From Neisseria sicca (GTDB taxonomy: Bacteria > Pseudomonadota > Gammaproteobacteria > Burkholderiales > Neisseriaceae): a stretch of DNA of 64,000 nucleotides. The notes under the pieces were generated by a model that had not been told where the DNA came from, made no database searches, and worked only from the letters and a program-made list of their open reading frames with translations. Each line of letters starts with the position of its first letter. The first letter of the stretch is position 1. The stretch spans positions 310,001 to 374,000 of the forward strand of contig NZ_POXG01000003.1 in the NCBI RefSeq assembly GCF_003044565.1, written 5' to 3'. Shown in pieces: positions 8,502 through 18,127 of this stretch. Position numbers and translations under genes: made by a program.

Positions 8502-10727
8502 TTACTCAAACGGCTTTTTCTGCCAATAAAACTTATCCTTTTTCAGACGACCTTTAAAGATTTCATCGCCGCCCAATTCAAACACCAGCGCGCCCGACAA
8601 ATCCGTCCGCAACAAAGTCGCGCCGTATGCGCGGACGCGGGTTTGGACGGCGGGCGTCGGATGTTTGTAGGCATTGGCGTAGCCGCTGGAAGCGACGGCG
8701 TATTTGGGGGCGACCGTGTTGAGGAAGCCGCCTGATGAAGCCGTATTGCTGCCGTGGTGTCCCAATATCAAAACCTGGCTGTACAGCGAGCTGCCGTAGC
8801 GTTCTACCAGCCCCGCTTCGCCTTTGACGCCCAAATCGCCCGTAACCAGCAATGCCTGTCCGTCGGAAACGACGCGCAAGATGCAGCTTTTGTCATTGTC
8901 TTCGCCGGCCGGGTTTTCAGACGACCTCAATAACTCGAAATCCACGCCGTCCCATTGCCATTGCGCTTCGGCGCAAAGTTTTGCGTTCGGATAAAACTCA
9001 GGCTGCCCCGCCAGCGTTTCGCCGATTTCAATATCGGAAACGGCGTCCAAACCGCCGTCGTGGTCGCTGTCGTGATGAGACAGAATCAGCGTGTCCAAAC
9101 GGCGCACGCCCATGGCGTTCAGGCTTGGCACGATACCCGTTTGCGCCGCCTGCGCCGTACCCGTGTCAAACAGCAGGTTGCGGTCGCGCGTCTGTACCAA
9201 CACCGATAACCCCTGTCCCGCGTCCATCACGGTAATCCGCGCCAACCCGTCATCCAAACGGTCTGGGCGGTAAAACACAAATCCAGCCAACACCAAACAA
9301 GCCCACGGTCGCAAACCCAGACCGCGCGGCAACAGCCACAGCAAAGCCGCTGCAAAAGCCAAAACCAACAGCGGCACAGGCACGGCGGCTACGGCAAATT
9401 CAGGCGATACCTCCGCCAGCCAAACCAAGCCGCGCAAAGTGTATTCCGCCAAACCTGCCGCCGCCCATCGCAAAGGCGCGAACGGCAACACCGACCCCAG
9501 CAGCGCCAAAGGCGTCAATACCCAAGAAAACCAAGGAATCATCGCCGCATTGACCAAAGGGCTGATGATGGGCAACGACGCAAAAATATAGCCCAACAAT
9601 ACCACCGACAACACCGTCGCCGCCCATTGTCCGCGTACAGCCAAACGCCAGCCACGTTCTTTCAGACGACCTGCCGAAGCCCAAATCAAGGCGGCAACCA
9701 AGCCGAACGACAGCCAAGTGCCGACACCCAAAACCGCCAACGGATCAATCAGCAACACCACCGCCAAAGCCTGCCACCACGCCGCCCAACCCGAAGACAG
9801 ACTGCCGCGCCACCAAGCCCAGGCAAACGCCGCCAACATCAAGACGCTTCGCTGCGTCGGCACGGAAAAGCCCGCCAGCAGTGCATAAAACAAAGCCCCT
9901 GCCGCGCCGCCCACCAAAATCCACATGCGCGGTTTTGCCGGTATCCAAGGCAGTCGTCTGAAAATCAGTTTGACCAGCCAACCCGCCAAAACTGCCACCA
10001 TCGTAACGTGCAGCCCCGAAATGCTGACCAGGTGCGTCAAGCCCAAAGGTCGGAACGCCTGCCACAGTTCGGGCCTCAACGCCGATTGTTCGCCTATGCT
10101 CAAAGCCCGCATCAGACCGATACCGTCCGAAAAATCGGGACTTCCCGCCCCGACCGCCTGCCAACGACGGCTGATCGCATCACGCCACACCGCCAAGCCG
10201 ACACTGCCGCCCTTGCGAACCAAGCTCCTGCCTTTGCCCAGCGTACCCGCGCCATCCAAACCGTTTGCCAACGCCCAAGCTTCGCGGTTCAGCCCGCGCA
10301 GGTTCACTTCGCCGATAACCGGCTTGAGCCGTGCCGACACCTTCCAGCGACTGCCCACCGCCCAATCGCGTTTCTGATAATCCGACAGCAATAAATCAAA
10401 CTGCCGCCCGTCCTCCGTCCACGCCTTCGCCGCAAACTGCACCCGCCGCCCGTCACCGCGCGGCATATCCGCGACTTCAACCGTCAACACCGACTCCGAA
10501 GCTCCGTTCAGCGGCCATTGCGACGACAAAGCCGCTTCCGTCCGAAACACGCCGTAAGCTGCGCCAAGTAGGACGCACAGCATCATTCCTGCCACCGCAA
10601 ACCGCCGCGAAGCCGCCAGCAAAACCAATGCTGCTGCCAGCCACACAGCCCAATGCGGTACGGACGGCAAAGCGAACGAGGCAATGACGCCGACTGCCCA
10701 AAACGGTAATCCATAATATTTCAGCAA
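8502..10727 (-). CDS. comA: DNA internalisation competence protein ComA (ComEC/Rec2 family)
   Basis: ComA is the inner-membrane channel for transforming DNA. The roughly 741-residue protein has N-terminal hydrophobic segments, a central competence domain with many membrane helices ([16 protein letters not shown] is a family signature) and a C-terminal metallo-beta-lactamase-like domain ([33 protein letters not shown]). I chose the TTG start at 10727 because AAGGGA precedes it and the protein then starts [11 protein letters not shown] longer start at 10829 would translate a DUS and is unlikely. The abundant DUS dialect is the sequence this uptake pathway recognises. Confidence 0.93.
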   Translation of the reverse strand: MLKYYGLPFWAVGVIASFALPSVPHWAVWLAAALVLLAASRRFAVAGMMLCVLLGAAYGVFRTEAALSSQWPLNGASESVLTVEVADMPRGDGRRVQFAAKAWTEDGRQFDLLLSDYQKRDWAVGSRWKVSARLKPVIGEVNLRGLNREAWALANGLDGAGTLGKGRSLVRKGGSVGLAVWRDAISRRWQAVGAGSPDFSDGIGLMRALSIGEQSALRPELWQAFRPLGLTHLVSISGLHVTMVAVLAGWLVKLIFRRLPWIPAKPRMWILVGGAAGALFYALLAGFSVPTQRSVLMLAAFAWAWWRGSLSSGWAAWWQALAVVLLIDPLAVLGVGTWLSFGLVAALIWASAGRLKERGWRLAVRGQWAATVLSVVLLGYIFASLPIISPLVNAAMIPWFSWVLTPLALLGSVLPFAPLRWAAAGLAEYTLRGLVWLAEVSPEFAVAAVPVPLLVLAFAAALLWLLPRGLGLRPWACLVLAGFVFYRPDRLDDGLARITVMDAGQGLSVLVQTRDRNLLFDTGTAQAAQTGIVPSLNAMGVRRLDTLILSHHDSDHDGGLDAVSDIEIGETLAGQPEFYPNAKLCAEAQWQWDGVDFELLRSSENPAGEDNDKSCILRVVSDGQALLVTGDLGVKGEAGLVERYGSSLYSQVLILGHHGSNTASSGGFLNTVAPKYAVASSGYANAYKHPTPAVQTRVRAYGATLLRTDLSGALVFELGGDEIFKGRLKKDKFYWQKKPFE

Positions 10728-10803
10728 AACTGTTTCCCTTTTTATTATTAGCTTTGAAATCAGGTGGGGATAATAATTGAATTTCCTACAAACGTCATGA
10801 AAA

Positions 10804-10844
10804 AGGTCGTCTGAAAACCTGAATCTCAAGTTTTCAGACGACCT
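10804..10844 (-). terminator. Inverted DUS pair after the DyP peroxidase gene
   Basis: Perfect AGGTCGTCTGAA and TTCAGACGACCT copies lie 42 bases past the end of the minus-strand peroxidase gene and upstream of comA. Confidence 0.7.
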
Positions 10845-10885
10845 TTCGTCTTAGGGCTTCAATATTTCACATCGGCAATGCGGTT

Positions 10886-11794
10886 TTACAAATCCTGCAA
10901 ACGCTCGACCGAAGGGGCGTAGTAATATGCGCCGGACACGGCGGTGGAAAGATGCTTGAGCAGCAGGTCGGTTTTGCCGTCGGCATCGCCGAACATATGT
11001 AAAAGCTGCACTTCGATGTTGTGCAGGGTGTGGCAGTAGGCGGTGAACATCAGGCCGTGTTCGCCGCTGATTTTGCCGAAGGGCAGGCTGCGGCGGACGA
11101 TTTTCAGACCCACGCCGTTTTCTTTCAGGTTGACGCGGCCTAAATGCGAATCGGGCAGGCGCACGTCTTTGCTGAACTCTTCATTCGCTTCTTTGCTGCG
11201 GCCAACGCTGGCTTCTTGTTCAGCAACGGGGACGGCATCCCATTTTTTCAGGTCGTGCAGGTATTTTTGCAGCAGGACGTAGCTGCCGCCGGCATCGGGT
11301 CGGCCTTCGGGAATAATGGCGACATTGCGGACGTTTTCATCGCCTTGCGGGTTTTCAGTTCCATCGACAAAGCCGTCCAGTCCGCGGTCTTCATAAAGGC
11401 GCAGGCCGTGTTCTTCGGTGGCGATGCTGATGCTGTCGCCGAACGCGGCAAAGACGGATTGTGCGAGTGCGAAGGCGGCTTTTTGGCGGTAGGCTTGGAT
11501 GTGGATGTAGATATCGTGTTGGGTTGAGGGGGCAAGACCGTTGCCCATGACGGGGAAGGGTTTGATTTCGCTGCCTTCTTCTGCGTGTCCGAATGCTTTC
11601 CATGCGTCGCTGCCGAAGGCGATGGTCATGCCTAAAATATCTTCGGGAAAGCGGGTTTTCAGCTTCGCCAAAGCTTCAAGCGAGCTTCGGCAGGCGGTTT
11701 TGATGTCATCGTAGCGACCGTCGCGGATGTCGGCTTCGATAAATATGCCGGCTTGGGCGTGATCGGGGATGATGGCGGTTTGCGGGCGGGGCAT
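10886..11794 (-). CDS. Dyp-type haem peroxidase (YfeX-like)
   Basis: The 302-residue protein has the DyP signature GFVDGTENP near residue 150, whose Asp is the distal catalytic residue, and a C-terminal LMFTAYCHTLHNIEVQL segment that should carry the proximal haem ligand. Length and lack of a Tat signal fit the cytoplasmic YfeX/EfeB-like class. The physiological substrate is unknown. Confidence 0.92.
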   Translation of the reverse strand: MPRPQTAIIPDHAQAGIFIEADIRDGRYDDIKTACRSSLEALAKLKTRFPEDILGMTIAFGSDAWKAFGHAEEGSEIKPFPVMGNGLAPSTQHDIYIHIQAYRQKAAFALAQSVFAAFGDSISIATEEHGLRLYEDRGLDGFVDGTENPQGDENVRNVAIIPEGRPDAGGSYVLLQKYLHDLKKWDAVPVAEQEASVGRSKEANEEFSKDVRLPDSHLGRVNLKENGVGLKIVRRSLPFGKISGEHGLMFTAYCHTLHNIEVQLLHMFGDADGKTDLLLKHLSTAVSGAYYYAPSVERLQDL

Positions 11795-11926
11795 TGTGGT
11801 TCCTTTTCGGTTTATTGGATTTTTCAGGCGGTATTATAGCACTTAAGGTTTTCAGACGACCTCGTCTGAAAGGGCGGATATGATAGAATCCGCCGTTTGT
11901 TTTTTGATTTTCAACAGGTTCGCTTT

Positions 11927-13012
11927 ATGTTCGGTACGATGTTTTTGATTATGATTGTATTGCTCCAGCTTTTCACGTTCGGACTGGGGCGTTCGTTGCA
12001 ATGGCTGTTCGCGCCGGTGGTCGGCAAGGCGGGCAGGCGTTGGCTGATGGGGGTGTCGTATTTCGTGACTAACGGCCTGTTGGCGGGGCTTTTGTTGGAA
12101 TTGGGACATTTTATGTTCCGCATCATGGCGTTTTGGATGGTGTTGCTGCTGTTTGTGATGTATGCGGCACTGGCGACGTTTGTTCTGTTTCTGCTGCTGC
12201 GCAAATTTGTGGCAAGCCGATCGCTGTCGCGCAGTCTGCGCTTGTTTGCGCCGCTGTTCGTATTAGGTTTGGTCGGCTTGGGGATGTACAACGCCTATAC
12301 GCCCGTCGTCCGTCATCAGACCGTCGTGATCGATAAGAAAATGGACAAACCGCTGCGTATCGGCATGGCAAGCGACCTGCACTTAGGGATTTTGTTCGGC
12401 GCGCGGCAACTGGATAAGCTGGTGGACATCATGAACCGCGAAAAAGTCGATTTAATCCTGTTGCCGGGCGATTTGATGGACGACAACGTCGATGCCTACC
12501 GCAAAGAGAATATGCAGCCGCATCTGGGTCGTCTGAAAGCGCCGCTGGGCGTTTACGCGACTTTGGGCAATCACGATATGTTCGGCGACAGCGCGCGCAT
12601 CCGCCATGACCTCGAAGCGGCAGGCATTACCGTACTCGGCAACCAAGTGTTGCAACACGATGCTTTCCTGCTCGTCGGCCGCAACGACGATTTGGACCAC
12701 GACCGTCCGTCTGTCTCTCAGTTGCTGGAAAACCACAATACCGACCAGCCCGTTTTGTTGATGGATCACCGCCCGACCGAAGTCGAGGCGCACGCCAAGC
12801 TGCCTATTGACGTTCAAGTTTCCGGTCATGTCCACAACGGTCAAATCGCGCCGGCAAACCTGATTGTGCACACACTCTACCGCCTTGCCTACGGCTACGA
12901 GGAAATCGGCGGAAGACATTTTTTTGTCACGTCCGGCTACGGTTTCTGGGGGATTCCGCTGCGCTTGGGTTCGCAGTCGGAAGTGTGGGTAATTGATGTG
13001 AAAGGGAAATAG
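11927..13012 (+). CDS. Membrane-anchored metallophosphoesterase (YaeI-like)
   Basis: The 361-residue protein has about four N-terminal membrane helices (residues 1-120), then a calcineurin-like domain with all metal-binding blocks: MASDLHLG, LPGDLMDDN, TLGNHDMFG, MDHRP and SGHVHNGQ. Members act on phosphodiesters including lipids; the substrate here is unknown. The ATG at 11927 is preferred over 11897 because CAGG sits at the right spacing. Confidence 0.88.
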   Translation: MFGTMFLIMIVLLQLFTFGLGRSLQWLFAPVVGKAGRRWLMGVSYFVTNGLLAGLLLELGHFMFRIMAFWMVLLLFVMYAALATFVLFLLLRKFVASRSLSRSLRLFAPLFVLGLVGLGMYNAYTPVVRHQTVVIDKKMDKPLRIGMASDLHLGILFGARQLDKLVDIMNREKVDLILLPGDLMDDNVDAYRKENMQPHLGRLKAPLGVYATLGNHDMFGDSARIRHDLEAAGITVLGNQVLQHDAFLLVGRNDDLDHDRPSVSQLLENHNTDQPVLLMDHRPTEVEAHAKLPIDVQVSGHVHNGQIAPANLIVHTLYRLAYGYEEIGGRHFFVTSGYGFWGIPLRLGSQSEVWVIDVKGK

Positions 13013-13037
13013 CGGTATTGCAAAATGAAAAGATAAA

Positions 13038-13076
13038 AAATACAGGCTTGCCGTTGCGCAGCCTGTATTTTTTTAT
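13038..13076 (+). terminator. Rho-independent terminator after the metallophosphoesterase gene
   Basis: AAATACAGGCT and AGCCTGTATTT pair around an 11-nt loop and run directly into T residues. Confidence 0.88.
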
Positions 13077-13285
13077 TTGCTGTGAATCTCGATGACGTGC
13101 GCGGCTTGGTTGTTTTTAGAATATGGTTCCAATCTATTGAATCAATCGAAACAAGAAAATCAATAGAAAATTACCAAATAAAACCGTTCGAACCGGTCTT
13201 GCAATGCAAACTGTTTTTATTTATATTTACGTTTAAGAATAAAACACACTATCAATACTGAGCGAAAGAAAACACGGAGCACATC

Positions 13286-13486
13286 ATGTTTGTTTGCATT
13301 TGCAACGCCATTACCGACCACGACATCAAAGAAACCATCGCTGCAGGCGCGAGTACCATGAGCGATTTGCAGGCTCAATTGGGCGTTGCCACTTGCTGCG
13401 GCTGCTGCGGCGAACTGGCGGCTTCCTTCCTGAATGCCAACAGTGCACAAACGACAGTTACCGCCGGTATCAATGTGCAATCCTAA
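13286..13486 (+). CDS. bfd: Bacterioferritin-associated ferredoxin
   Basis: Bfd is a small [2Fe-2S] protein that reduces bacterioferritin to release stored iron. The 66-residue protein has the Bfd ligand pattern Cys4-x-Cys6 and Cys38-x2-Cys41 (MFVCICNAIT, CCGCCGEL). The 200-base AT-rich region upstream holds its promoter; I could not find a convincing Fur box by eye. Confidence 0.93.
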   Translation: MFVCICNAITDHDIKETIAAGASTMSDLQAQLGVATCCGCCGELAASFLNANSAQTTVTAGINVQS

Positions 13487-13505
13487 TCTTGTCTAAAGCA
13501 TTATC

Positions 13506-13549
13506 AAAGGTCGTCTGAAACCGCAATCAGGGTTTCAGACGACCTTTGC
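13506..13549 (+). terminator. Inverted DUS pair after bfd
   Basis: AGGTCGTCTGAA (13509-13520) and TTCAGACGACCT (13535-13546) lie just downstream of bfd. Confidence 0.72.
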
Positions 13550-13610
13550 ATTGACGGCAGCCTTTATCTTACAATCCGTTTTTCGTTTACCACACCGCAA
13601 AGCATCCGCC

Positions 13611-13865
13611 ATGAAGCTGACCCTGATGTTTCGAGAATATTGCAGTCTCTGTCACAAAATGCGTGAACAGCTCAAGCCGTATCAAGAGGCATTCGGTTTT
13701 GAGTTGGAAATCTTCGATGTCGATGAAGACCCTGTTTTAGAAGAAAAGTATAACGAACTTGTCCCCGTGTTATTGGATGGGGACGAAGAAATCTGCCATT
13801 GGTTTTTGGATGAGGAAAAACTGAAGGCATGGTTGGAAGGGAAGAAACCGACCGCACGAGCATAG
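13611..13865 (+). CDS. Glutaredoxin-family protein (DUF836)
   Basis: The 84-residue thioredoxin-fold protein has a Cys11-x2-Cys14 active site (REYCSLCHKM) and a cis-Pro segment (LVPVLLDGDEEI). It is a typical stand-alone DUF836 glutaredoxin-like protein. The redox partner is unknown. The ATG at 13611 begins the conserved MKLTLMF strand. Confidence 0.85.
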   Translation: MKLTLMFREYCSLCHKMREQLKPYQEAFGFELEIFDVDEDPVLEEKYNELVPVLLDGDEEICHWFLDEEKLKAWLEGKKPTARA

Positions 13866-13910
13866 TTTGTTGTTCCATCCTGATGTGCAGTGAATCCCTT
13901 ATTAATAAAA

Positions 13911-13951
13911 AGGTCGTCTGAAAAAACAAACGGAGTTTTTTCAGACGACCT
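13911..13951. terminator. Inverted DUS pair between convergent genes
   Basis: Perfect 12-mers plus A/T flanks make a stem of about 18 bp (13907-13955). It lies between the glutaredoxin-like gene and the minus-strand gene ending at 13973 and can end both transcripts. Confidence 0.78.
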
Positions 13952-13972
13952 TTTTGCTATGTTAAAACCGGA

Positions 13973-14407
13973 TTATTCTGCCTTCAAACCTGCCACACAC
14001 TGCCTGTCGCGATCTTCAAACGCTTGCGCGCCGCCAAGCAGGTCGAGCTGTTCTTGCGGGCTGAGTTTGCCCAATGAACGGATTTGTTCTTCAGAGAGCT
14101 TGTCCAAAGGCTTGTCCCACATACAGGTGCAGTAATCGGCGGCGAGTTTGCTGTTGTTTGAATCCAAGCCTCTTGCTTTCAAATCGTTTTGCCATTTTTC
14201 GGCAAAGGGGATGTTTTTCACGCAAGATTCAAAGATGTTCTGCTTCGCCTGCGGTTTGGACATGGCGCATTGCGAGAGCAGGGCAGTCGCGGCGAGCAGT
14301 GCCAAAATGACCCATGCCCAAATGCGGATGGTGCGGATTTTGGCTTTCGCTTTTTTACGCGCCGCGGCTTGCTCTTCGGCGGACATTTCGTTTTTCGGCT
14401 CAGTCAT
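13973..14407 (-). CDS. Hypothetical single-pass membrane protein
   Basis: I do not recognise this 144-residue protein. A charged N-terminus (AEEQAAARKKAKAK) is followed by one membrane helix (IWAWVILALLAATALL) and a periplasmic domain with four spaced cysteines (ESCVKN, DYCTCMWD, RQCVAG) that could form disulfides. Its ATG overlaps the stop region of hom by 8 bases, so it is translationally coupled to hom. Confidence 0.75.
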   Translation of the reverse strand: MTEPKNEMSAEEQAAARKKAKAKIRTIRIWAWVILALLAATALLSQCAMSKPQAKQNIFESCVKNIPFAEKWQNDLKARGLDSNNSKLAADYCTCMWDKPLDKLSEEQIRSLGKLSPQEQLDLLGGAQAFEDRDRQCVAGLKAE

Positions 14408-15707
14408 GCAGGCTTTCCATACGGATCATGGTGATCGGTTTTTCCACGCAGTTTAATGCTTCAATGGCGGCAATCGCGCGCTTGATGTTTTTCTCGACCG
14501 TGCTGTGGGTCAGAATCACGATTTCGGCGGTGGTTTGGTCGATCACGCCTTTTTGGATTAAGGCTTCGATGGACACGTTTTCTTTTGCCAAAAGCGCGGC
14601 GATTTGCCCCAGCGTACCCGGTTCGTCTTTGGCTTGGACGCGCAGGTAGTAGCTGCTGGTGATTTCGTCCATAGGCAGGATGGTTTGCGCTTGGACTTGG
14701 GCGGGTTGGAACGCCAGATGCGGTACGCGGTGGCCGGTATCGGCTTCAATCAGGCGGGCGATGTCGATGATGTCGGCGACCACGGCGGAAGCGGTCGGCA
14801 ATGCGCCCGCGCCCGCGCCGTAATATAAGGTTTCGCCGACCATATCGGCGTTGACGCGCACGGCGTTCATCACGCCGTTGACGTTTGCCAAGAGGCGGCT
14901 TTCGGGAATCAGGGTTGGATGGACGCGCAATTCGATGCCTTTGTCGGTTTTGCGGGTGATACCCAGAAGTTTGATGCGGTAGCCGAGTTCTTCGGCGTAT
15001 TTGATGTCGCGGCTGTCGAGTTTGCTGATGCCTTCGAGGTAGCAGGCGGGGAAGTTCATCGGCGTACCGAATGCCAGCGCGCTCATGATGGTGATTTTAT
15101 GGCCTGCGTCGTTGCCTTCGATGTCGAAGGTCGGGTCGGCTTCGGCATAGCCCAATGCCTGCGCTTCTTTCAATACGTCGGCAAATGCGCTGCCTTTTTC
15201 GCGCATTTCGGAGAGGATGAAGTTGCTGGTGCCGTTGATGATGCCGGCGATGCTGCGGATGCGGTTGGCGGCGAGGCCTTCGCGCAGGGCTTTGATAATC
15301 GGGATGCCGCCTGCTACTGCCGCTTCAAATTGCACCATGACGTTTTTTTCTTCCGCCAGCGGGAAGATTTCGTTGCCGTATTCGGCGAGCAGTTTTTTGT
15401 TGGCGGTAACGATGTGTTTGCCGTTTTCAATGGCTTTTAATACGGCATCTTTGGCGATGCCGGTACCGCCGAACAATTCGACGACGACATCGACGTCTTC
15501 ACGCGCCACCAGTTCGAACGGGTCTTTGACGAAGGCTGCGGACGGACAGATTTGGCGGGCTTTTTCTTCGCTCAAGTCGCATACGGCACTGATGCGCACT
15601 TCGCGTCCCAAACGGCGGCTGATTTCCGCCGCATTGTCCTGCAACACGGCAGCCGTACCGCCGCCGACCGTACCTAAACCTAAAAGACCGATGTTTACTG
15701 GCTTCAT
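14400..15707 (-). CDS. hom: Homoserine dehydrogenase
   Basis: Hom reduces aspartate semialdehyde to homoserine for Thr and Met synthesis. The 435-residue protein has an N-terminal NAD(P)-binding motif (GLLGLGTVGGGT), the catalytic region with GIINGTSNFIL and YAEADPTFDIEGNDAGHK, and a C-terminal ACT domain (SYYLRVQAKDEPGTLGQIA) that normally mediates Thr feedback. It is the monofunctional type. Confidence 0.96.
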   Translation of the reverse strand: MKPVNIGLLGLGTVGGGTAAVLQDNAAEISRRLGREVRISAVCDLSEEKARQICPSAAFVKDPFELVAREDVDVVVELFGGTGIAKDAVLKAIENGKHIVTANKKLLAEYGNEIFPLAEEKNVMVQFEAAVAGGIPIIKALREGLAANRIRSIAGIINGTSNFILSEMREKGSAFADVLKEAQALGYAEADPTFDIEGNDAGHKITIMSALAFGTPMNFPACYLEGISKLDSRDIKYAEELGYRIKLLGITRKTDKGIELRVHPTLIPESRLLANVNGVMNAVRVNADMVGETLYYGAGAGALPTASAVVADIIDIARLIEADTGHRVPHLAFQPAQVQAQTILPMDEITSSYYLRVQAKDEPGTLGQIAALLAKENVSIEALIQKGVIDQTTAEIVILTHSTVEKNIKRAIAAIEALNCVEKPITMIRMESLHD

Positions 15708-15949
15708 TGTGCCTCCTTGTGAGCCGATTCTCTTAAATCAAAAAGTAAAAACAGAAATTCAGAAAGCCCGAAACGCACCGCCGCCGCAGATTGATATAAT
15801 GCTGATTTTGCAAGGGCGGAAGGCGCAGGCTAAAGTCGCCCATCCTACCTGAAATTGCCTGATTTTGCACCTTTTTTACGGAACGCGGCGAAAGGGCGGC
15901 AAGCCTGTTTGAAATTGATATATCAAGCCGAGAAAGAAACGGAAGAAAA

Positions 15950-16324
15950 ATGCTGATTGAAGAAAACAAAACCGATGAAACCCTGAGCCTGACCGCTTAT
16001 CGGGCGGGCGCAATCGAAGCGGGCGGCAAAACCTACACCACACCCATCATCTGGCGCAACGGCAAAATCGAAGCAATGAACGTGCAAACGCCGTCCGAAC
16101 TGACTGCCGCCGACCTGTTTCAGACGACCTCCGAGTCGGACAGTTTGCCCGAAGTCATCATTATTGGCACGGGGGAGAAGCAGCAGTTCCTCCATCCGAA
16201 AATCGCCGCCGAACTTGCCGCACACGGCATCGGGTTGGAATGTATGAACACAGCCTCCGCCTGCCGAACGCTGGTGTTGCTGCAAGGCGAAGGGCGCAGC
16301 GTTTGGGCGTGGTTGTGGGTGTGA
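15950..16324 (+). CDS. Mth938-like domain protein (DUF498)
   Basis: The 124-residue protein matches the Mth938/NDUFAF3-like family: an IEAGGKTYTTPIIWRNGKI strand pair, then EVIIIGTGEKQQFLHPKI and GIGLECMNTASACRTLVLL. Its molecular function is unknown; the mitochondrial relative assists complex I assembly. The coding sequence contains one DUS (FQTTSE). Confidence 0.8.
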   Translation: MLIEENKTDETLSLTAYRAGAIEAGGKTYTTPIIWRNGKIEAMNVQTPSELTAADLFQTTSESDSLPEVIIIGTGEKQQFLHPKIAAELAAHGIGLECMNTASACRTLVLLQGEGRSVWAWLWV

Positions 16325-16347
16325 ACAGGCATCCGCTGGATATAAAA

Positions 16348-16374
16348 AGGTCGTCTGAAAATTTCAGACGACCT
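16348..16374. terminator. Compact inverted DUS pair
   Basis: AGGTCGTCTGAA and TTCAGACGACCT are separated by 3 bases, between convergent genes ending at 16324 and 16398. Confidence 0.75.
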
Positions 16375-16397
16375 TTGTCTATGAAACAGCCGATACC

Positions 16398-16832
16398 TTA
16401 TCCCAATACGACAAACCGTCCGTCAAAGACGGCAGCCAATTCGTTTTCCGAATAGATTTCGGTTTGCAGGGCGATTTTTCCTTTTTTATGGCGCTCGAAC
16501 ATGGTTTTGAGTTTTTGCCACTCTTCAGCCGGCGGACTGCGTGTGATGATGGTCAGATCGCCTCGTGCAGGGCGCAGGTAGCGGGTGCTGCCTTCTTGAA
16601 TGACGATATTGCCATCCGATTCGGGGCAGTTGAGATACACAGTTGCCCAGCCGCCGACGGTTGCCGCCAACGCGATACTGCCGCCGAAGGCAGTATTTTT
16701 ATGATTGCGGTTGGGGGCGTGGGGCGCGAAAAGTACGGTTTGTTCCGCCGTAGTTTCCAAGACGCTTAGATCGAGCAGGGCGGTCGCAGGGATGTGGGTA
16801 TGCAGGAAATCTTGCAGGGTTTCGGGGTTCAT
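16398..16832 (-). CDS. YiiD C-terminal-type thioesterase (hotdog fold)
   Basis: The 144-residue protein resembles the thioesterase domain of YiiD: the hotdog helix region NRNHKNTAFGGSIALAATVGG, then YLRPARGDLTI and a C-terminal AVFDGRFVVLG strand. The substrate is unknown. The upstream start at 16889 is rejected because it would translate a DUS. Confidence 0.8.
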   Translation of the reverse strand: MNPETLQDFLHTHIPATALLDLSVLETTAEQTVLFAPHAPNRNHKNTAFGGSIALAATVGGWATVYLNCPESDGNIVIQEGSTRYLRPARGDLTIITRSPPAEEWQKLKTMFERHKKGKIALQTEIYSENELAAVFDGRFVVLG

Positions 16833-16915
16833 GGTCGGTATCGGGATGGGTCGTCTGAAAATCGGGAGCAGACAGCGAAGCCCCATCAATTATAGCGATA
16901 GGGCGCGCAGAGGGC

Positions 16916-17452
16916 TTATTTTGACTGCTTGTGCTGTCCTGCCAACCGCACATAATGCGCGGACGAATATTTCAAAAACTCTTTTTCCTTGTCCGTCAGC
17001 GGGCGGACTTGTTTGACGGGCGAACCGACATAAAGATAGCCGCTTTCCAAACGTTTGCGCGGCGGTACCAAGCTGCCAGCGCCTATCATTACGTCGCTTT
17101 CGACGACGGCATCGTCCAAAATAGTCGTACCCATGCCGATTAACACACGATCGCCGATACGGCAGCCGTGCAGCATGACTTTGTGTCCGACGGTAACGTC
17201 TTCGCCGATGACAAGGGGCGAACCTTCAGGCTTTTCCGCGTTTTTGTGCGAAACGTGCAAGACGCTGCCGTCCTGTACATTGCTGCGCGCGCCGATGCTG
17301 ATGCTGTTCACATCGCCGCGCAAAACGGCATACGGCCAGACGGATACGTCTTCGGCAAGCGACACTTTGCCGATGATGACCGAAGTTTCATCGATAAGGC
17401 AGGACTCATGGACTTGCGGAGTATGGTCTAAGAAGGAGCGGATGGGGTTCAT
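16916..17452 (-). CDS. Gamma-carbonic anhydrase-family hexapeptide protein (YrdA-like)
   Basis: The 178-residue protein folds as a left-handed beta helix with imperfect hexapeptide repeats (residues 20-150) and the metal-ligand region VGHKVMLHGCRIGDRVLIGMG. This pattern matches YrdA/PaaY-type gamma-carbonic anhydrase homologues. Catalytic activity is not assured in this group. Confidence 0.88.
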   Translation of the reverse strand: MNPIRSFLDHTPQVHESCLIDETSVIIGKVSLAEDVSVWPYAVLRGDVNSISIGARSNVQDGSVLHVSHKNAEKPEGSPLVIGEDVTVGHKVMLHGCRIGDRVLIGMGTTILDDAVVESDVMIGAGSLVPPRKRLESGYLYVGSPVKQVRPLTDKEKEFLKYSSAHYVRLAGQHKQSK

Positions 17453-17488
17453 GCGGTTATTTCCTTTGTAAGCAGGGTTTGTTTTAAG

Positions 17489-17527
17489 AGGTCGTCTGAA
17501 ACGGATTTCAAGCTTTTCAGACGACCT
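17489..17527. terminator. Inverted DUS pair
   Basis: AGGTCGTCTGAA (17489-17500) and TTCAGACGACCT (17516-17527) are followed by TTTT. The pair separates the YrdA-like gene from the AT-rich genes to the right. Confidence 0.7.
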
Positions 17528-17581
17528 TTTTAAATGTTGGGTCTTCGACTCAAACTAACTTTGTGAATAATGATCAAAAAA

Positions 17582-17923
17582 TCAAGTTTGATTTATGGTC
17601 CTACTTTCAATCAATTTTCTCCATTGATATAAAAGGGACAAAAAGTATCCAAAGTCATAAATGGTCACATCCATTTCAGTAAATTCGTTAAAAATATTTA
17701 TCTTATCTTTTGTTATGGAAATTGTGTGTGCATTACCCGTACCTTCCCAAATTTCTATTTTACCGTTTTGGACTTGACTAATATTGTCTATTATTAAATC
17801 AACAGTATTTGCTACTCCCATAACATCTTCTTCCAGAAAATCTGCAATCATTTCATCAGATGATTTTAAATTTTTACGTTCAACCTTGCATATGTTATTG
17901 CTATCTATATAAAAATACATCAT
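17582..17923 (-). CDS. Hypothetical protein, AT-rich orphan
   Basis: I do not recognise this 113-residue acidic protein. It begins MMYFYIDSNNICKVERK and ends FLSLLYQWRKLIESRTINQT. Its base composition is visibly more AT-rich than its neighbours, which suggests transfer. Small acidic orphans like this are often immunity proteins of polymorphic toxins, but no toxin gene is present here, so that is only a guess. Confidence 0.6.
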   Translation of the reverse strand: MMYFYIDSNNICKVERKNLKSSDEMIADFLEEDVMGVANTVDLIIDNISQVQNGKIEIWEGTGNAHTISITKDKINIFNEFTEMDVTIYDFGYFLSLLYQWRKLIESRTINQT

Positions 17924-18127
17924 AGGCGCTTTTAATTTCAGAAATTATTCGGTTTCGAGACCCTGTTTTAGAATAAATGATGAAGGTGCCGTTTATTTAA
18001 TCTATTTTCTTTTTACAGAATCAAAAATTTCAATATTTCCTATAGATTTGAACTTTTCAGACGACCTTTTCAAGCCCACCCATACACATGAATTAAGATT
18101 TCAAACGGGGTACAGTTTTCTCATCAT

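Noticed and set aside
8409..8735. ORFs starting MPRLAVLF (here and at 43707)
   Set aside because: They begin within Correia elements; the residues are translated repeat sequence and the rest is antisense or non-coding.
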